Below, in pieces: positions 42,390 through 52,015 of a stretch of 52,015 nt of DNA (positions are counted from its first letter, which is position 1; each line of letters starts with the position of its first letter). The position numbers were made by a program, and so were the translations under genes. Source of the DNA: JAUXFS01 sp050329575 (GTDB lineage: Bacteria; Pseudomonadota; Alphaproteobacteria; Rhodospirillales; Defluviicoccaceae); NCBI GenBank assembly GCA_050329575.1, contig JBHJOP010000038.1:1-52015 (forward strand). Direction: 5' to 3'. The notes under the pieces were generated by a model, which did not search any database, was not told the DNA's origin, and worked only from the letters and a program-made list of their open reading frames with translations.

Positions 42390-44078
42390 GTGCTGCCGCC
42401 GCTCGAACTGCTCCACGTCGTGATCGGCTTCGCCGGTGGCTTGGCGTTGTTCCTGTTCGGCATGGGGCTGCTCTCCGACGGTCTCAAGGCGGTCACCGGC
42501 GATCGCCTGCGCGCACTCCTCGCCGGCCTGACCGCCAACCGCCTGATCGCGGTGTTCACCGGCGCCTTCGTCACCGCGGTCATCCAGTCGTCATCCGTCA
42601 CCACCGTCCTCGTCGTCGGCTTCGTCAGCGCCGGCCTGATCACCTTGACGCAGTCGATCGGCGTGATCGTCGGCGCCAACATCGGCAGTACCTTCACCGC
42701 CCAGGTGATCGCCTTCAACATCACCGACGAGGCGCTGCTGATCGTCGCCGCCGGCTTCGCCCTGTCGGCCCTCGCCCGGCACGAGACCGTCAGACAGACC
42801 GGCAGGGCCGTGCTCGGTCTCGGGCTGGTGTTCTTCGGGATGGCGTTGATGGGAGAGGCGGTCGCGCCGTTGCGCGCATCGCCGTCGTTCGTCGACGCCG
42901 TCACCCGTCTGCAGAACCCGCTCGTCGGCATCGTCGTCGGCGCGGTGTCGACCGCCCTGATCCAGTCGTCCGCGGCGACCACCGGCCTGGTGATCGTCCT
43001 CGCCGCACAGGGGCTTCTGAGCCTTGCGGCGGGGATCGCCATCGTTCTCGGCGCCAATGTCGGCACCTGCGTGACCGCGCTGCTGGCCGCCATCGGCCGA
43101 CCGCGCGAGGCGCTTCAGGCCGCCGTCGTCCACGTCATCTTCAATCTCGCCGGCGTTCTCCTGTGGGTGGGCTTCATCGATCAGCTGGCGGCGCTGACGA
43201 CCGCGGTGTCGCCGACCGCCGACCACCTCGACAGCGTGTCGCGGCGGGCCGCCGAGGTTCCGCGACAGATCGCCAACGCCCATACGCTGTTCAACGTCGC
43301 CAACACCCTCCTCTTCATCGGGTTCACCGGAGCGATGGCACGGCTGGTACGGTGGCTGGTGCCCGATCGGCCAGCAACGACGGGAGGCGTCGCCCGCCCC
43401 CGCTATCTCGACGATCAGCTGCTCGGCACCCCGACGATGGCGCTGCATGCCGCCCGCCTGGAGATCGCCGAACTCGGTGGCCGGGTCAGGGCGATGCTGG
43501 CGGCGATCCTGCCGGCGGTGCTCACCGGCAGCCATGCCAGCCTGCAGGAGATCGCCCGCATGGATGTCGGCGTCGATGCGCTGCACCGGGAGGTGATCGG
43601 TTATCTGCGCCGCCTCGGCCTGCGGACCCTGACCGCCGCGGAGGGCGAGGAACTGGTGCGGCTGATGGACGTCGCCAATGCCTTCGAACACATCGGCGAC
43701 ATCATGGAGACCGATCTCGTCACCCTCGGCGAACGCCGGCTCGAAGAACGGATCCTGGTCAGTGACTCGACCGCCGAAGTGATCGCCGGGTTTCACGCCG
43801 CCGTCGACGAGGCGCTCGGCCTCGCGATCGCCGCCGTCGGCAACGAAAGCGAGAGCGATGCCCTCCGGGTCATCGCCATGAAGCCGCGGATCAACGCCCT
43901 CGCCGACGAGGCCGGCCGCCGCGGCGCCCGACGGCTGGTCAGCCAGCACCCGGAGCGCCTCCGCGCCTATACCCGCGAGATGGAGATGATCGAGAAGCTG
44001 AAGCGGATCTTCTACTTCGCCAAGCGGATCGCCAAGGCCGTCGCGCCGCGGGGCGATGCGAGCGCGGCGGGCGGCTGA
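42390..44078 (+). CDS. Na+/phosphate cotransporter-like membrane protein with PhoU-like tail
   Basis: A 562-residue membrane protein of the NptA/PNaS (SLC34-like) family. Two inverted Na_Pi_cotrans repeats carry the hallmark QSSSVTT (near residue 69) and QSSAATT (near 192) with GANIGSTFTA and GANVGTCVTA. Roughly eight to nine membrane helices occupy residues 5-330. A cytoplasmic PhoU-like helical tail follows from about 350 (MDVANAFEHIGDIMETDLV). It may import or export phosphate or regulate it. The start is GTG at 42390; no strong ribosome site is evident, so a slightly different start is possible. Confidence 0.92.
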   Translation: MLPPLELLHVVIGFAGGLALFLFGMGLLSDGLKAVTGDRLRALLAGLTANRLIAVFTGAFVTAVIQSSSVTTVLVVGFVSAGLITLTQSIGVIVGANIGSTFTAQVIAFNITDEALLIVAAGFALSALARHETVRQTGRAVLGLGLVFFGMALMGEAVAPLRASPSFVDAVTRLQNPLVGIVVGAVSTALIQSSAATTGLVIVLAAQGLLSLAAGIAIVLGANVGTCVTALLAAIGRPREALQAAVVHVIFNLAGVLLWVGFIDQLAALTTAVSPTADHLDSVSRRAAEVPRQIANAHTLFNVANTLLFIGFTGAMARLVRWLVPDRPATTGGVARPRYLDDQLLGTPTMALHAARLEIAELGGRVRAMLAAILPAVLTGSHASLQEIARMDVGVDALHREVIGYLRRLGLRTLTAAEGEELVRLMDVANAFEHIGDIMETDLVTLGERRLEERILVSDSTAEVIAGFHAAVDEALGLAIAAVGNESESDALRVIAMKPRINALADEAGRRGARRLVSQHPERLRAYTREMEMIEKLKRIFYFAKRIAKAVAPRGDASAAGG

Positions 44079-44232
44079 CCCCGCCGGTCGCCAATTCGCC
44101 GGCCGTGCTTCGCCGCTGGCAATCGGCGCCGAACGGCGCTATGTCAGCGGCACAAGAGGATGGGCGGGGCGCGGCGGGGACGTTCGAGGGCCGTTGCCGT
44201 GACGCACCGACATCGGAGATGGAGGATGAGCC

Positions 44233-44679
44233 ATGAGAACAGCGAGCATCTGGCTGGTGACGGGCGTCGTGGTGTCGATGCTGGTGTCGGCCTGCGGGGA
44301 AGAAGACAAGAAGGCGGCCGCCGAGATCCCCTTCGCGGACGTGCGCACCGCCATGGACGGCGGCGAGGACGCGTTCCGCTCGTTCGTCGAGACCACGCGC
44401 GGCACGCAGGTCCGGTGGTCCGGCATCGTGACCGAGACCGTCCGGGCGCGAGGCGACGACTACATCGAGCTGGCCTTCCTGCTGGTGGACTTCGATGCGC
44501 CGGGCCAGGGATCGCCGGATGCCGACGTGATCTTCGAGATCAAGCCGTCGTCGCTCGACGCCTTCCAGGCGGGCGATTCCGTCACCGTCGCCGGCATCAT
44601 CCGCGAACTCGAGCGCCACGACCGCGATCTGCTGCTCAAGCTCGAACTCAAGGAAGTCACCAAGACCGCCGGCGGTTGA
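44233..44679 (+). CDS. Putative lipoprotein, OB-fold (tRNA_anti-like) type
   Basis: A 148-residue protein with a lipoprotein signal: a hydrophobic run (IWLVTGVVVSMLVSAC) ending in the lipobox LVSAC, with Cys21 as the acylation site. The mature part is beta-rich (FVETTRGTQVRWSGIVTET, YIELAFLLVDFD, GDSVTVAGIIRELERHDRD) with the look of the small OB-fold tRNA_anti-like lipoprotein family. Function unknown. The ribosome site GGAGATGGAGG precedes the ATG. It stands alone between the phosphate transporter-like gene and convergent glpD. Confidence 0.78.
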   Translation: MRTASIWLVTGVVVSMLVSACGEEDKKAAAEIPFADVRTAMDGGEDAFRSFVETTRGTQVRWSGIVTETVRARGDDYIELAFLLVDFDAPGQGSPDADVIFEIKPSSLDAFQAGDSVTVAGIIRELERHDRDLLLKLELKEVTKTAGG

Positions 44680-44692
44680 TCGCGCGGCGATC
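44678..44692. terminator. Hairpin overlapping the lipoprotein stop, facing glpD
   Basis: GATCGC (44678-44683), GCG loop, GCGATC (44687-44692): perfect 6-bp arms that begin inside the stop codon. It lies between convergent genes and could serve both. No U-tract. Confidence 0.35.
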
Positions 44693-44744
44693 CTGGATCG
44701 TCCCGCTCGTCGTCCCCCTTCGGCCGCCCGTCGGCGATCCGCCC

Positions 44745-46274
44745 CTACCCGAGACCGGCCTGGAACGGTGCGCGATCGTCGGTGCCGAGCCGGCTGGCGA
44801 GGCGCCTCGCGGTCCGCGCGGAGACGTGCAGCCCCAGTTTCGACCGCCGCCACAGGATGTCCTCGGCGGTCTCGGCCCATTCGCGGCGCCTCAGGTAGTC
44901 GATCTCGGCCTCGTAGAGGCCGTCGCCGAGGTCCTCGCCGAGGCCGGCGAGATCCGCGGCACCGCCGATCAGCGCCGCCGCCAGCGTGCCGTAGTCGCGG
45001 GCGTAGCGGCGCGCGAGGGCCGCCGGTAGCCAGGTGTGGGCGGCGCGAAAGCGGGCCAGAAAGGCGTCGAAATCACCCGCCTCGATGTCGCCGCCCGGCA
45101 GCGGAGCCTGTGCCGTCCACGGCCCGGCGGCGATGCCGAGCGGACGGGCCAGCCTGGAGACGGCCTCCTCGGCGAGCCTCCGGTAGGTGGTGATCTTGCC
45201 GCCGAACACGTTGAGCAGCGGGGCGCCGCCGTCCCGCTCGTCGAGATCGAGGACATAGTCGCGGGTGACCGCCGACGCCTCGCGGGCGCCGTCGCCGTAC
45301 AGCGGCCGGACGCCGGCGTAGCTCCACACCACGTCCGTGGGCGCGATGGCGCACCTGAAGTAGCGGTTGACCGCCTCGCACAGGTAGCGGGTCTCCGCCT
45401 CGCCGATCCGGACGTCGTCGAGGTCCCCGCCATGGTCGACCTCGGTGGTGCCGATCAGGGTGAAGGCGCCCTCGTAGGGGATCGCGAACACGACGCGCCG
45501 GTCGCGGTTCTGGAGGATGTAGGCGTGGTCGTGATCGAACATCTTCGGGACCACGATGTGACTGCCCTTGACCAGCCGCAGCGGCGCAGCGGGGCCGATG
45601 CCGAGCGCGCCGGCGAGGAACCTGCCGACCCAGGGCCCGGTGGCGTTGACCAGCGCCCGCGCCCTCACCGTCCGCTCGGTTCCGGTGGCGGCGTGACGGA
45701 GCGTCGCCGACCACTGACCATCCTGGCGCCAGGCCCGCAGGCAGGCGGTTCTCGGCCGGATCGCGGCCCCGTGGGCGGCGGCGTCGATGGCGTTGAGCAC
45801 CACCAGCCGGCTGTCCTGCACCCAGCAGTCGGAGTAGACGAAGGCTCGCGAGAGCGCGGGATCGAGTGGCACCCCGGCGACATGGCGTCGGAGATCGATC
45901 CCCTCGGACCCCGCCAGCCGTCGCCGCCCGCCCAAATGGTCGTAGAGGAACAGCCCCGCCCGGATCATCCAGTACGGGCGCAGACCCTGGCCGTGCGGCA
46001 GCACGAACCGCAACGGCCAGACAATGTGCGGCGCGGCGCGCAGCAGCACCTCGCGCTCGCCGAGCGCCTCGCGGACCAGCCGGAACTCGTAGCGCTCGAG
46101 GTAGCGCAAGCCGCCGTGGACGAGCTTGGTGCTCGCCGAAGACGTCGCGCCGCCGAGGTCGGCCTTCTCGCACAGCATCACCGAGACGCCGCGACCGGCG
46201 AGATCGCGGGCGATGCCGACCCCGTTGATGCCGCCACCGACCACCAGCACATCGACCAGGCGATCCGTCGTCAA
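44745..46274 (-). CDS. glpD: Aerobic glycerol-3-phosphate dehydrogenase
   Basis: A 509-residue FAD enzyme that oxidises sn-glycerol 3-phosphate to dihydroxyacetone phosphate at the inner membrane, passing electrons to quinone. Visible are the FAD motif VLVVGGGINGVGIARDLAGRG (residues 10-30), LGGATSSASTKLVHGGLRYLE (substrate and FAD loop), ALVNATGPWVGRF, RLVKGSHIVVPKMFD, GTTEVDHGGD and VFGGKITTYRRLAEEAV near the C terminus. Length and motif order match GlpD. No glpF or glpK is nearby. It links glycerol lipids to the tpiA-dependent triose pool. Confidence 0.97.
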   Translation of the reverse strand: MTTDRLVDVLVVGGGINGVGIARDLAGRGVSVMLCEKADLGGATSSASTKLVHGGLRYLERYEFRLVREALGEREVLLRAAPHIVWPLRFVLPHGQGLRPYWMIRAGLFLYDHLGGRRRLAGSEGIDLRRHVAGVPLDPALSRAFVYSDCWVQDSRLVVLNAIDAAAHGAAIRPRTACLRAWRQDGQWSATLRHAATGTERTVRARALVNATGPWVGRFLAGALGIGPAAPLRLVKGSHIVVPKMFDHDHAYILQNRDRRVVFAIPYEGAFTLIGTTEVDHGGDLDDVRIGEAETRYLCEAVNRYFRCAIAPTDVVWSYAGVRPLYGDGAREASAVTRDYVLDLDERDGGAPLLNVFGGKITTYRRLAEEAVSRLARPLGIAAGPWTAQAPLPGGDIEAGDFDAFLARFRAAHTWLPAALARRYARDYGTLAAALIGGAADLAGLGEDLGDGLYEAEIDYLRRREWAETAEDILWRRSKLGLHVSARTARRLASRLGTDDRAPFQAGLG

Positions 46275-46502
46275 GGCAGAGTCCTCTCGATCTCGCGCCG
46301 CGGCCCATCCGCGCCTTTCCGCCCCTCCGCTCGGCGGGCCAGTCTACGCGATTTCGGATCGGGAATCGTGCCCTCGCCGGCGCGCTCGGCGTGGGGTTCC
46401 TTCAGCGCGTGTTAACGATTCCCGTGGTTGAAATGCGCGCCGGCCGCTCCCGGATCGTTGGCGAGCGACTGATCGGTTCCCGACCCCGAGAAGGACCCCC
46501 GC

Positions 46503-47153
46503 ATGTCTCAACACTCCTCACGCTTCGCCGCCGCCGCCACCGCCGCCGTCGTCGTCCTTGCTCTTCCCTTGTTCGTTGCGATCACGGGCTCGCCGGCCCT
46601 CGCCGAGACGACCTACGTCACCGGCTGCATCAACGGCAACGACGTGATCCGGAACGTGGCGATCGGCACCAAACCATCCGTGTCCTGCCGGCAAGGCTGG
46701 CCGCAGATCACCTGGGAGGTGGTCGATCCCCTCGCCCCGCCGCCACCGTCACCGAACGCCACCGGCCCCACGGTCGGCTTCTACGTCACCCTCGCCAACG
46801 GCGACCCCGACACCTCGCTGGCCACCAACGGACCGCTAGAGTTCTTCGCCCGCTGCACCGTCGAAGGCACCTCGACCACCGTCCAGGTGTTCGCGACCAG
46901 CAGCGAGGACGGCTGGTTCTCCAGCATGGGCGGCCCGCACGCCGCGGGAGAGCAGCTGCTGCACTATTCGCTGGTGTCCCGCCGCGACGGCCCGGAATAC
47001 GCCGACCACGCGCTCCGATTCGACAGCAGCATCGCCTCTCCCGACGGTCATTTCCTCGCCGTCGGCAACGAGACCATGGCCCTCGGCACCCGGGTGTTCG
47101 GCCACGACTGCCTGGTCGTCGGCGTCGCGACGGCGATCACCGGCCGACCTTGA
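46503..47153 (+). CDS. Secreted protein of unknown function
   Basis: A 216-residue protein with a long hydrophobic signal (AAATAAVVVLALPLFVAITG) and probable cleavage near ALAETT. Mature part: four cysteines (GCINGNDVI, VSCRQGW, FARCTVEG, GHDCLVVGV) that may form two disulfides, a Pro-rich linker (PLAPPPPSPN) at about 82, and a beta-rich C-terminal domain. I do not recognise the family. An AGAAGGA site precedes the ATG. It is followed by a hairpin and then another small exported gene. Confidence 0.72.
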   Translation: MSQHSSRFAAAATAAVVVLALPLFVAITGSPALAETTYVTGCINGNDVIRNVAIGTKPSVSCRQGWPQITWEVVDPLAPPPPSPNATGPTVGFYVTLANGDPDTSLATNGPLEFFARCTVEGTSTTVQVFATSSEDGWFSSMGGPHAAGEQLLHYSLVSRRDGPEYADHALRFDSSIASPDGHFLAVGNETMALGTRVFGHDCLVVGVATAITGRP

Positions 47154-47161
47154 CCCCTTCG

Positions 47162-47191
47162 GATGCCGCCCGTTAACCCGGCGTTGGCATC
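47162..47191 (+). terminator. Hairpin after the unknown secreted gene
   Basis: GATGCC (47162-47167) and GGCATC (47186-47191) pair around a loop that contains further GCC/GGC pairing. It lies 9 nt past the stop. Confidence 0.3.
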
Positions 47192-47317
47192 TCGTCGCCT
47201 ATGCTCGGTCGAGACGGAGCATGGCGGCAACGGAGACCGGGCGTGATCACGGCCGAGACGAGCGAACGGAGCGAGAGCGGCAACGGCCGGGCGTGCAGGC
47301 GGATCGGCGGCCGGCCG

Positions 47318-47683
47318 ATGTCCGTGGCGAGGGCGGCCGCGCTGCTGGCGGCGGTGGCGCTGTTCTCGCTGTCGCTGGCGTTCGTCGCCAACGGCGCCTG
47401 GCAGAACGGCGGCGGCATGGCGCGCGCCTATCTGCCCCCGGAGCCGTCCTGCAAGGACTTCGTCGCCGCCGAAACCATCGTCTGGTCGGCCAACCGCTAC
47501 TGGCTGGGCGGGTTCCTCAGCGCCTACAACATGCTGTCGCGAGGCAACGGCAACCTTGGCGGCGACGCCGCCTACGAGGAGATGGTCCGCTGGCTGGTCG
47601 ATCACTGCGGCAAGCAACCGGAGCTGTCGTTCCTCGACGCCGTCACCGCTCTGGTCGCCGCCCTCGAGCGGCACAACCGTTAG
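47318..47683 (+). CDS. Small exported protein, HdeA-like pattern
   Basis: A 121-residue protein with a membrane or signal segment (ARAAALLAAVALFSLSLAFVANG) and a mature part with two cysteines about 60 residues apart (SCKDFVAAETIVWSANRYWLGGFLSAYN and WLVDHCGKQPELSFLDAVTALVA). Two Cys plus the W-x-x-G-F segment and the final amphipathic helix recall HdeA/Rap1a-like small periplasmic proteins. This is pattern only. The ATG at 47318 is preferred because it begins a clean signal peptide; the frame is open back to 47201. A strong hairpin starts at its stop codon. Confidence 0.68.
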   Translation: MSVARAAALLAAVALFSLSLAFVANGAWQNGGGMARAYLPPEPSCKDFVAAETIVWSANRYWLGGFLSAYNMLSRGNGNLGGDAAYEEMVRWLVDHCGKQPELSFLDAVTALVAALERHNR

Positions 47684-47706
47684 CCGTCCGCAACGGCGGC
47701 GGACGG
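47684..47706 (+). terminator. Hairpin at the stop of the HdeA-like gene
   Basis: Perfect 8-bp arms CCGTCCGC (47684-47691) and GCGGACGG (47699-47706) with a 7-nt loop begin at the base after the stop codon. No U-tract. Confidence 0.45.
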
Positions 47707-47991
47707 ACGCATCCCGCCGCGGCTTCGATCGAGGTTTCTCTTCCGGAGCGGCCGTGGTGATGCTAGAGGGCATCGCTCGGATTTCCGCCGGCGGCCGCGA
47801 GTGCTTCCCTTCCCATGCGTTCGGTTGTTGCGAAATTCCTCGACCTTGCTAGAAGGTTGCGTCGTGAAACGGTGGCCCTTGCCGCCGGCACCGGTGCGCG
47901 GACGATGGCGACGCCCCCCGGCACCGCACCGACATCGCCGCCCGAACCGGCGCCGCGGCCGGCGCAGGACCCGAGGGGAGACGTTGCCGTC
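47684..47991. other. 308-bp gap before the second glgX
   Basis: Apart from the hairpin at its start, this stretch shows only an AT-richer segment around 47815-47860. The glgX frame is open back to 47815, but the extra residues are Ala/Pro/Arg-rich and unlike the family, so I treat it as leader. No other gene is seen. Confidence 0.4.
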
Positions 47992-50148
<2,157 letters not shown>

Positions 50149-50205
50149 CCCGCGGTCGCCGGTCGGCGCCGGCTCGGGAGCCGATCGGGCCGCCGCACCG
50201 GCGCG

Positions 50206-50550
50206 CTATCGCTTCATGATCAGGGCGTAGTACTGCGCGACCGCGCGCTCGTCGGAGAACTCCATCGCCCGCGGGCGCGAATCGGTCGGCGGCTGATCGA
50301 GCACCTCGACGATCGCCTCGGCCATCGCGGTCACGTCCCCCACCGGCACCAGCCGCCCCCATCGGCCGCCCTCCAGGATCTCGGTCGGTCCGCTCGGGCA
50401 ATCGGTGGCGACGACGGGCGTTCCCGTCGCCATCGCCTCGACCAGAACCGTCGGCAGCCCCTCCCAGCGCGACGTCAGCACGAGCAGCGCCGCGCGACGC
50501 ATGAAGGCGAGCGGGTTGGCAACGAAGCCGGGGTGGACAGGGTTCCGCTT
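50206..50550 (-). pseudogene. Truncated family-4 glycosyltransferase, C-terminal part only
   Basis: About 112 codons encode the C-terminal Rossmann half of a GT4 glycosyltransferase: HPGFVANPLAFMRRAALLVL, SRWEGLPTVLVEAMATGTPV (with the E-x7-E donor-site motif), VVATDCPSGPTEIL and LVPVGDVTAMAEAI, ending KR-stop. The N-terminal acceptor half (normally about 200 residues) is absent. Upstream of about 50550 the same frame reads low-complexity Ala/Arg sequence with no resemblance to the family. The break is therefore a deletion or insertion junction rather than a sequencing edge. The piece is almost certainly not functional. Confidence 0.78.
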
Positions 50551-50753
50551 TTCCGGCAGTAATTTCGCCTCATCGTCGGCGCAACGGGCCGCGCCACGGG
50601 CAGCGGGCAGCGGGCAACATCCAGCTGCCACAATGGCGGGATAAGGCCCAGCCCCAGGACGGTCGGGCACCGAACCGGCCGCGCGCGCGCGGTGTGCGTG
50701 GCGGTTTCCTGTGGCCAAGGTCAGGCGCCTTCGAGTGACGGGACGGTCAGAGG
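50551..50753. other. Junction segment of unrecognised origin
   Basis: This stretch lies between the broken glycosyltransferase and the flippase. It contains a 7-bp repeat (GGGCAGC, GGGCAGC, GGGCAAC around 50599-50620) and a GC-alternating run near 50680. No gene, inverted terminal repeats or target duplication could be identified by eye. It may be debris of a mobile element. Confidence 0.4.
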
Positions 50754-52015
50754 ATGAAGGGGTTTTTGGCGAGGACCGCCGGTGCGGCTGGTTCGCTCCG
50801 GGCCGAAGTGGTCCGCGGCAGCGCGGGGAGCTTTGCGGTCAAGATCCTCAACGCGCTATTGTCGTTCGCGGTGGCGGTCGCTCTTGCGCGCTGGCTGGGG
50901 GCGGAAGCCTATGGCGTCTATTCCTTCTGCCTTGCCGTTCTGATGCTGACCGCCCTGCCGGCGCAGGCGGGGTTGCCGCAACTCGTCGTCCGCGAAACCG
51001 CGAAGGCCCAAGTCGATGGCGACTGGGCCTTGATGCGGGGACTCTGGCGCTGGGCCAATCGCTTCGTTCTCGCGGCGTCGCTATTCGCCACTCTGGCCGT
51101 GGCCGGCTTTCTGATCGCGGTAGAGGACCCGCAACGGACCGAAACGATGGTGCTGGGCCTCGCCTTGGTGCCCATCGTCGCCTTCGCCAATGTGCGGGCG
51201 GCGTCGCTGCGGGGACTTCGCCGTGTGATCCATGGACAACTGCCGGAAGGGATCGTCCATCCGTTGACGCTGCTGCTCCTTCTCGGGGCGATCGTCTTGG
51301 TCGGGGCGGACAGTGCCGCGGGACCGGAAACCGCGATGATCCTGCATGTCGCCGCTTCGATTGCCGCCTTCTTTGCGGGCGTCGCGCTGCTGAGGGTGGC
51401 GCGACCTCCCGACCTGATCAGGACGAAGGCTCGGCGAACGGAACCGGCGGCGTGGGCTCGTGCGGTGCTTCCGCTGGCCTTGATCACCGGCCTCCATCTC
51501 ATCAATTCCCGTGCCGACACGATCCTTCTCGGGATACTGCGCAGCGACGCGGAAGTTGGCATCTATCGCACCGCCACTCAAATGGCGCTGCTTGTGATCT
51601 TCGGTCTGCAGGGCCTGAACCAGGTTCTTCAGCCCCATTTCGCGAGGCTCCACCGCCAAGGCGATATGGCGCGCCTCCAGCGTCTCGTGACGGCGAGTGC
51701 GCGGGCGATCCTCGCGCTTGCCCTGCCGCCGGTTCTGGCCTATGTCCTTTTTGGCGCGTCGCTAATGGCCTTCATCTTCGGCGAACCCTTTCGTGATGGC
51801 GGAATCGCACTCGCCATCCTTGCACTGGGTCAGCTCATCAACGCCGGGATGGGATCGGTGGGCATGCTGCTCACGATGACAGGTCATGAGCGCGACACCC
51901 TCAAGGGCGTTGCGGTGGCGGCGGTGGTGAACGTGATCCTCAACCTGTTGCTCATTCCTTCCTTTGGCATGGCCGGCGCCGCGGCGGCGACCGCCATATC
52001 GCAGCTCGTGTGGAA
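50754..52015 (+). CDS. Polysaccharide flippase (Wzx-like), incomplete at the window edge
   Basis: An open frame of at least 420 codons running off the right edge. It begins MKGFLARTAGAAGS and shows a MATE/PST-type flippase pattern: GSAGSFAVKILNALLSFAVA, ARWLGAEAYGVYSFCLAVL, GLPQLVVRETAKAQ, RADTILLGILRSDAEVGIYR, GLNQVLQPHFARLH and NLLLIPSFGMAGAAAATAIS. Many hydrophobic helices are visible. It should move lipid-linked repeat units for O-antigen or capsule across the inner membrane. Codon choice (more CTT, GTT, ATA, TTT) differs from neighbours, which suggests transfer. The ATG at 50754 has only a poor ribosome site; later starts are possible. Confidence 0.85.
   Translation, partial: MKGFLARTAGAAGSLRAEVVRGSAGSFAVKILNALLSFAVAVALARWLGAEAYGVYSFCLAVLMLTALPAQAGLPQLVVRETAKAQVDGDWALMRGLWRWANRFVLAASLFATLAVAGFLIAVEDPQRTETMVLGLALVPIVAFANVRAASLRGLRRVIHGQLPEGIVHPLTLLLLLGAIVLVGADSAAGPETAMILHVAASIAAFFAGVALLRVARPPDLIRTKARRTEPAAWARAVLPLALITGLHLINSRADTILLGILRSDAEVGIYRTATQMALLVIFGLQGLNQVLQPHFARLHRQGDMARLQRLVTASARAILALALPPVLAYVLFGASLMAFIFGEPFRDGGIALAILALGQLINAGMGSVGMLLTMTGHERDTLKGVAVAAVVNVILNLLLIPSFGMAGAAAATAISQLVW

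Noticed and set aside
50535..50580. Terminal inverted repeat of an insertion sequence at the glycosyltransferase break
   Set aside because: No matching inverted copy or target duplication could be found within the window, and no transposase is present.

Overview
The window is about 52 kb of very GC-rich chromosome (roughly 70% G+C by eye), densely packed with protein genes. The run tpiA-secG-pyrG-kdsA-eno-ftsB on the minus strand, with a ppiD-like foldase and trpE diverging from it, is an arrangement typical of Alphaproteobacteria. With an LpxO-like hydroxylase, CreA, KdsA (lipopolysaccharide core sugar) and GlpD, it points to a Gram-negative alphaproteobacterium, perhaps of the Rhodospirillales type; the genus is an inference I cannot fix. 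No rRNA, tRNA, CRISPR array or intact insertion sequence was recognised.

Layout. 1-4.3 kb: the first codons of a probable mscL at the left edge, a lipase-like orphan, and a 955-residue fusion of acyl carrier protein, fatty acyl-AMP ligase and PlsC-type acyltransferase. 4.3-10.1 kb: the ftsB-eno-kdsA-pyrG-secG-tpiA block. 10.4-13.8 kb: ppiD-like foldase and trpE. 13.8-17.3 kb: divergent polysaccharide deacetylase, a short-chain dehydrogenase, an Asp/Asn beta-hydroxylase-like protein and a PilZ protein. 17.8-22.2 kb: a large protein with eight PAS-like segments plus GGDEF and EAL. 22.3-25.05 kb: a small DUF6961-like gene, creA, and a translationally coupled pair of AAA ATPase and putative TOPRIM-like protein, which looks like an OLD/PARIS/RloAB-style defence module.

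25.05-25.8 kb is a long non-coding stretch with two arrays of helically phased TGACGA repeats. It is followed by an operon for a tungsten-type aldehyde oxidoreductase: a four-cluster ferredoxin, the AOR catalytic subunit, an FAD subunit, an unusual MoaD-domain fusion and MobB. 30.6-33.1 kb holds three minus-strand envelope or unknown genes, the last carrying DUF2934. Across a perfect 14-bp-arm inverted repeat a second DUF2934 gene diverges and precedes the glycogen operon glgB-glgX-malQ (34.0-40.5 kb). Then come a secreted cadherin-like repeat protein, a Na/Pi-cotransporter-like protein, a lipoprotein, glpD, two small secreted proteins and a second glgX (48.0-50.1 kb).

The right end looks rearranged: only the C-terminal part of a glycosyltransferase remains at 50.2-50.55 kb, followed by about 200 bp of unlike sequence and the start of a polysaccharide flippase whose codon use differs from the rest, probably the edge of a surface-polysaccharide island.

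How the genes work together: the central carbon block (tpiA, eno), glpD and the glycogen genes share triose and glucose-phosphate metabolism; the AOR operon encodes its own electron chain (aldehyde to W-pterin to four Fe-S clusters to FAD/NAD) and cofactor helpers; the PAS/GGDEF/EAL protein could make or degrade c-di-GMP for the neighbouring PilZ protein. The best candidates for something not yet described are the MoaD fusion with its internal di-glycine, the ATPase/TOPRIM-like pair with the phased repeat arrays beside it, and the single-chain ACP-FAAL-PlsC enzyme.
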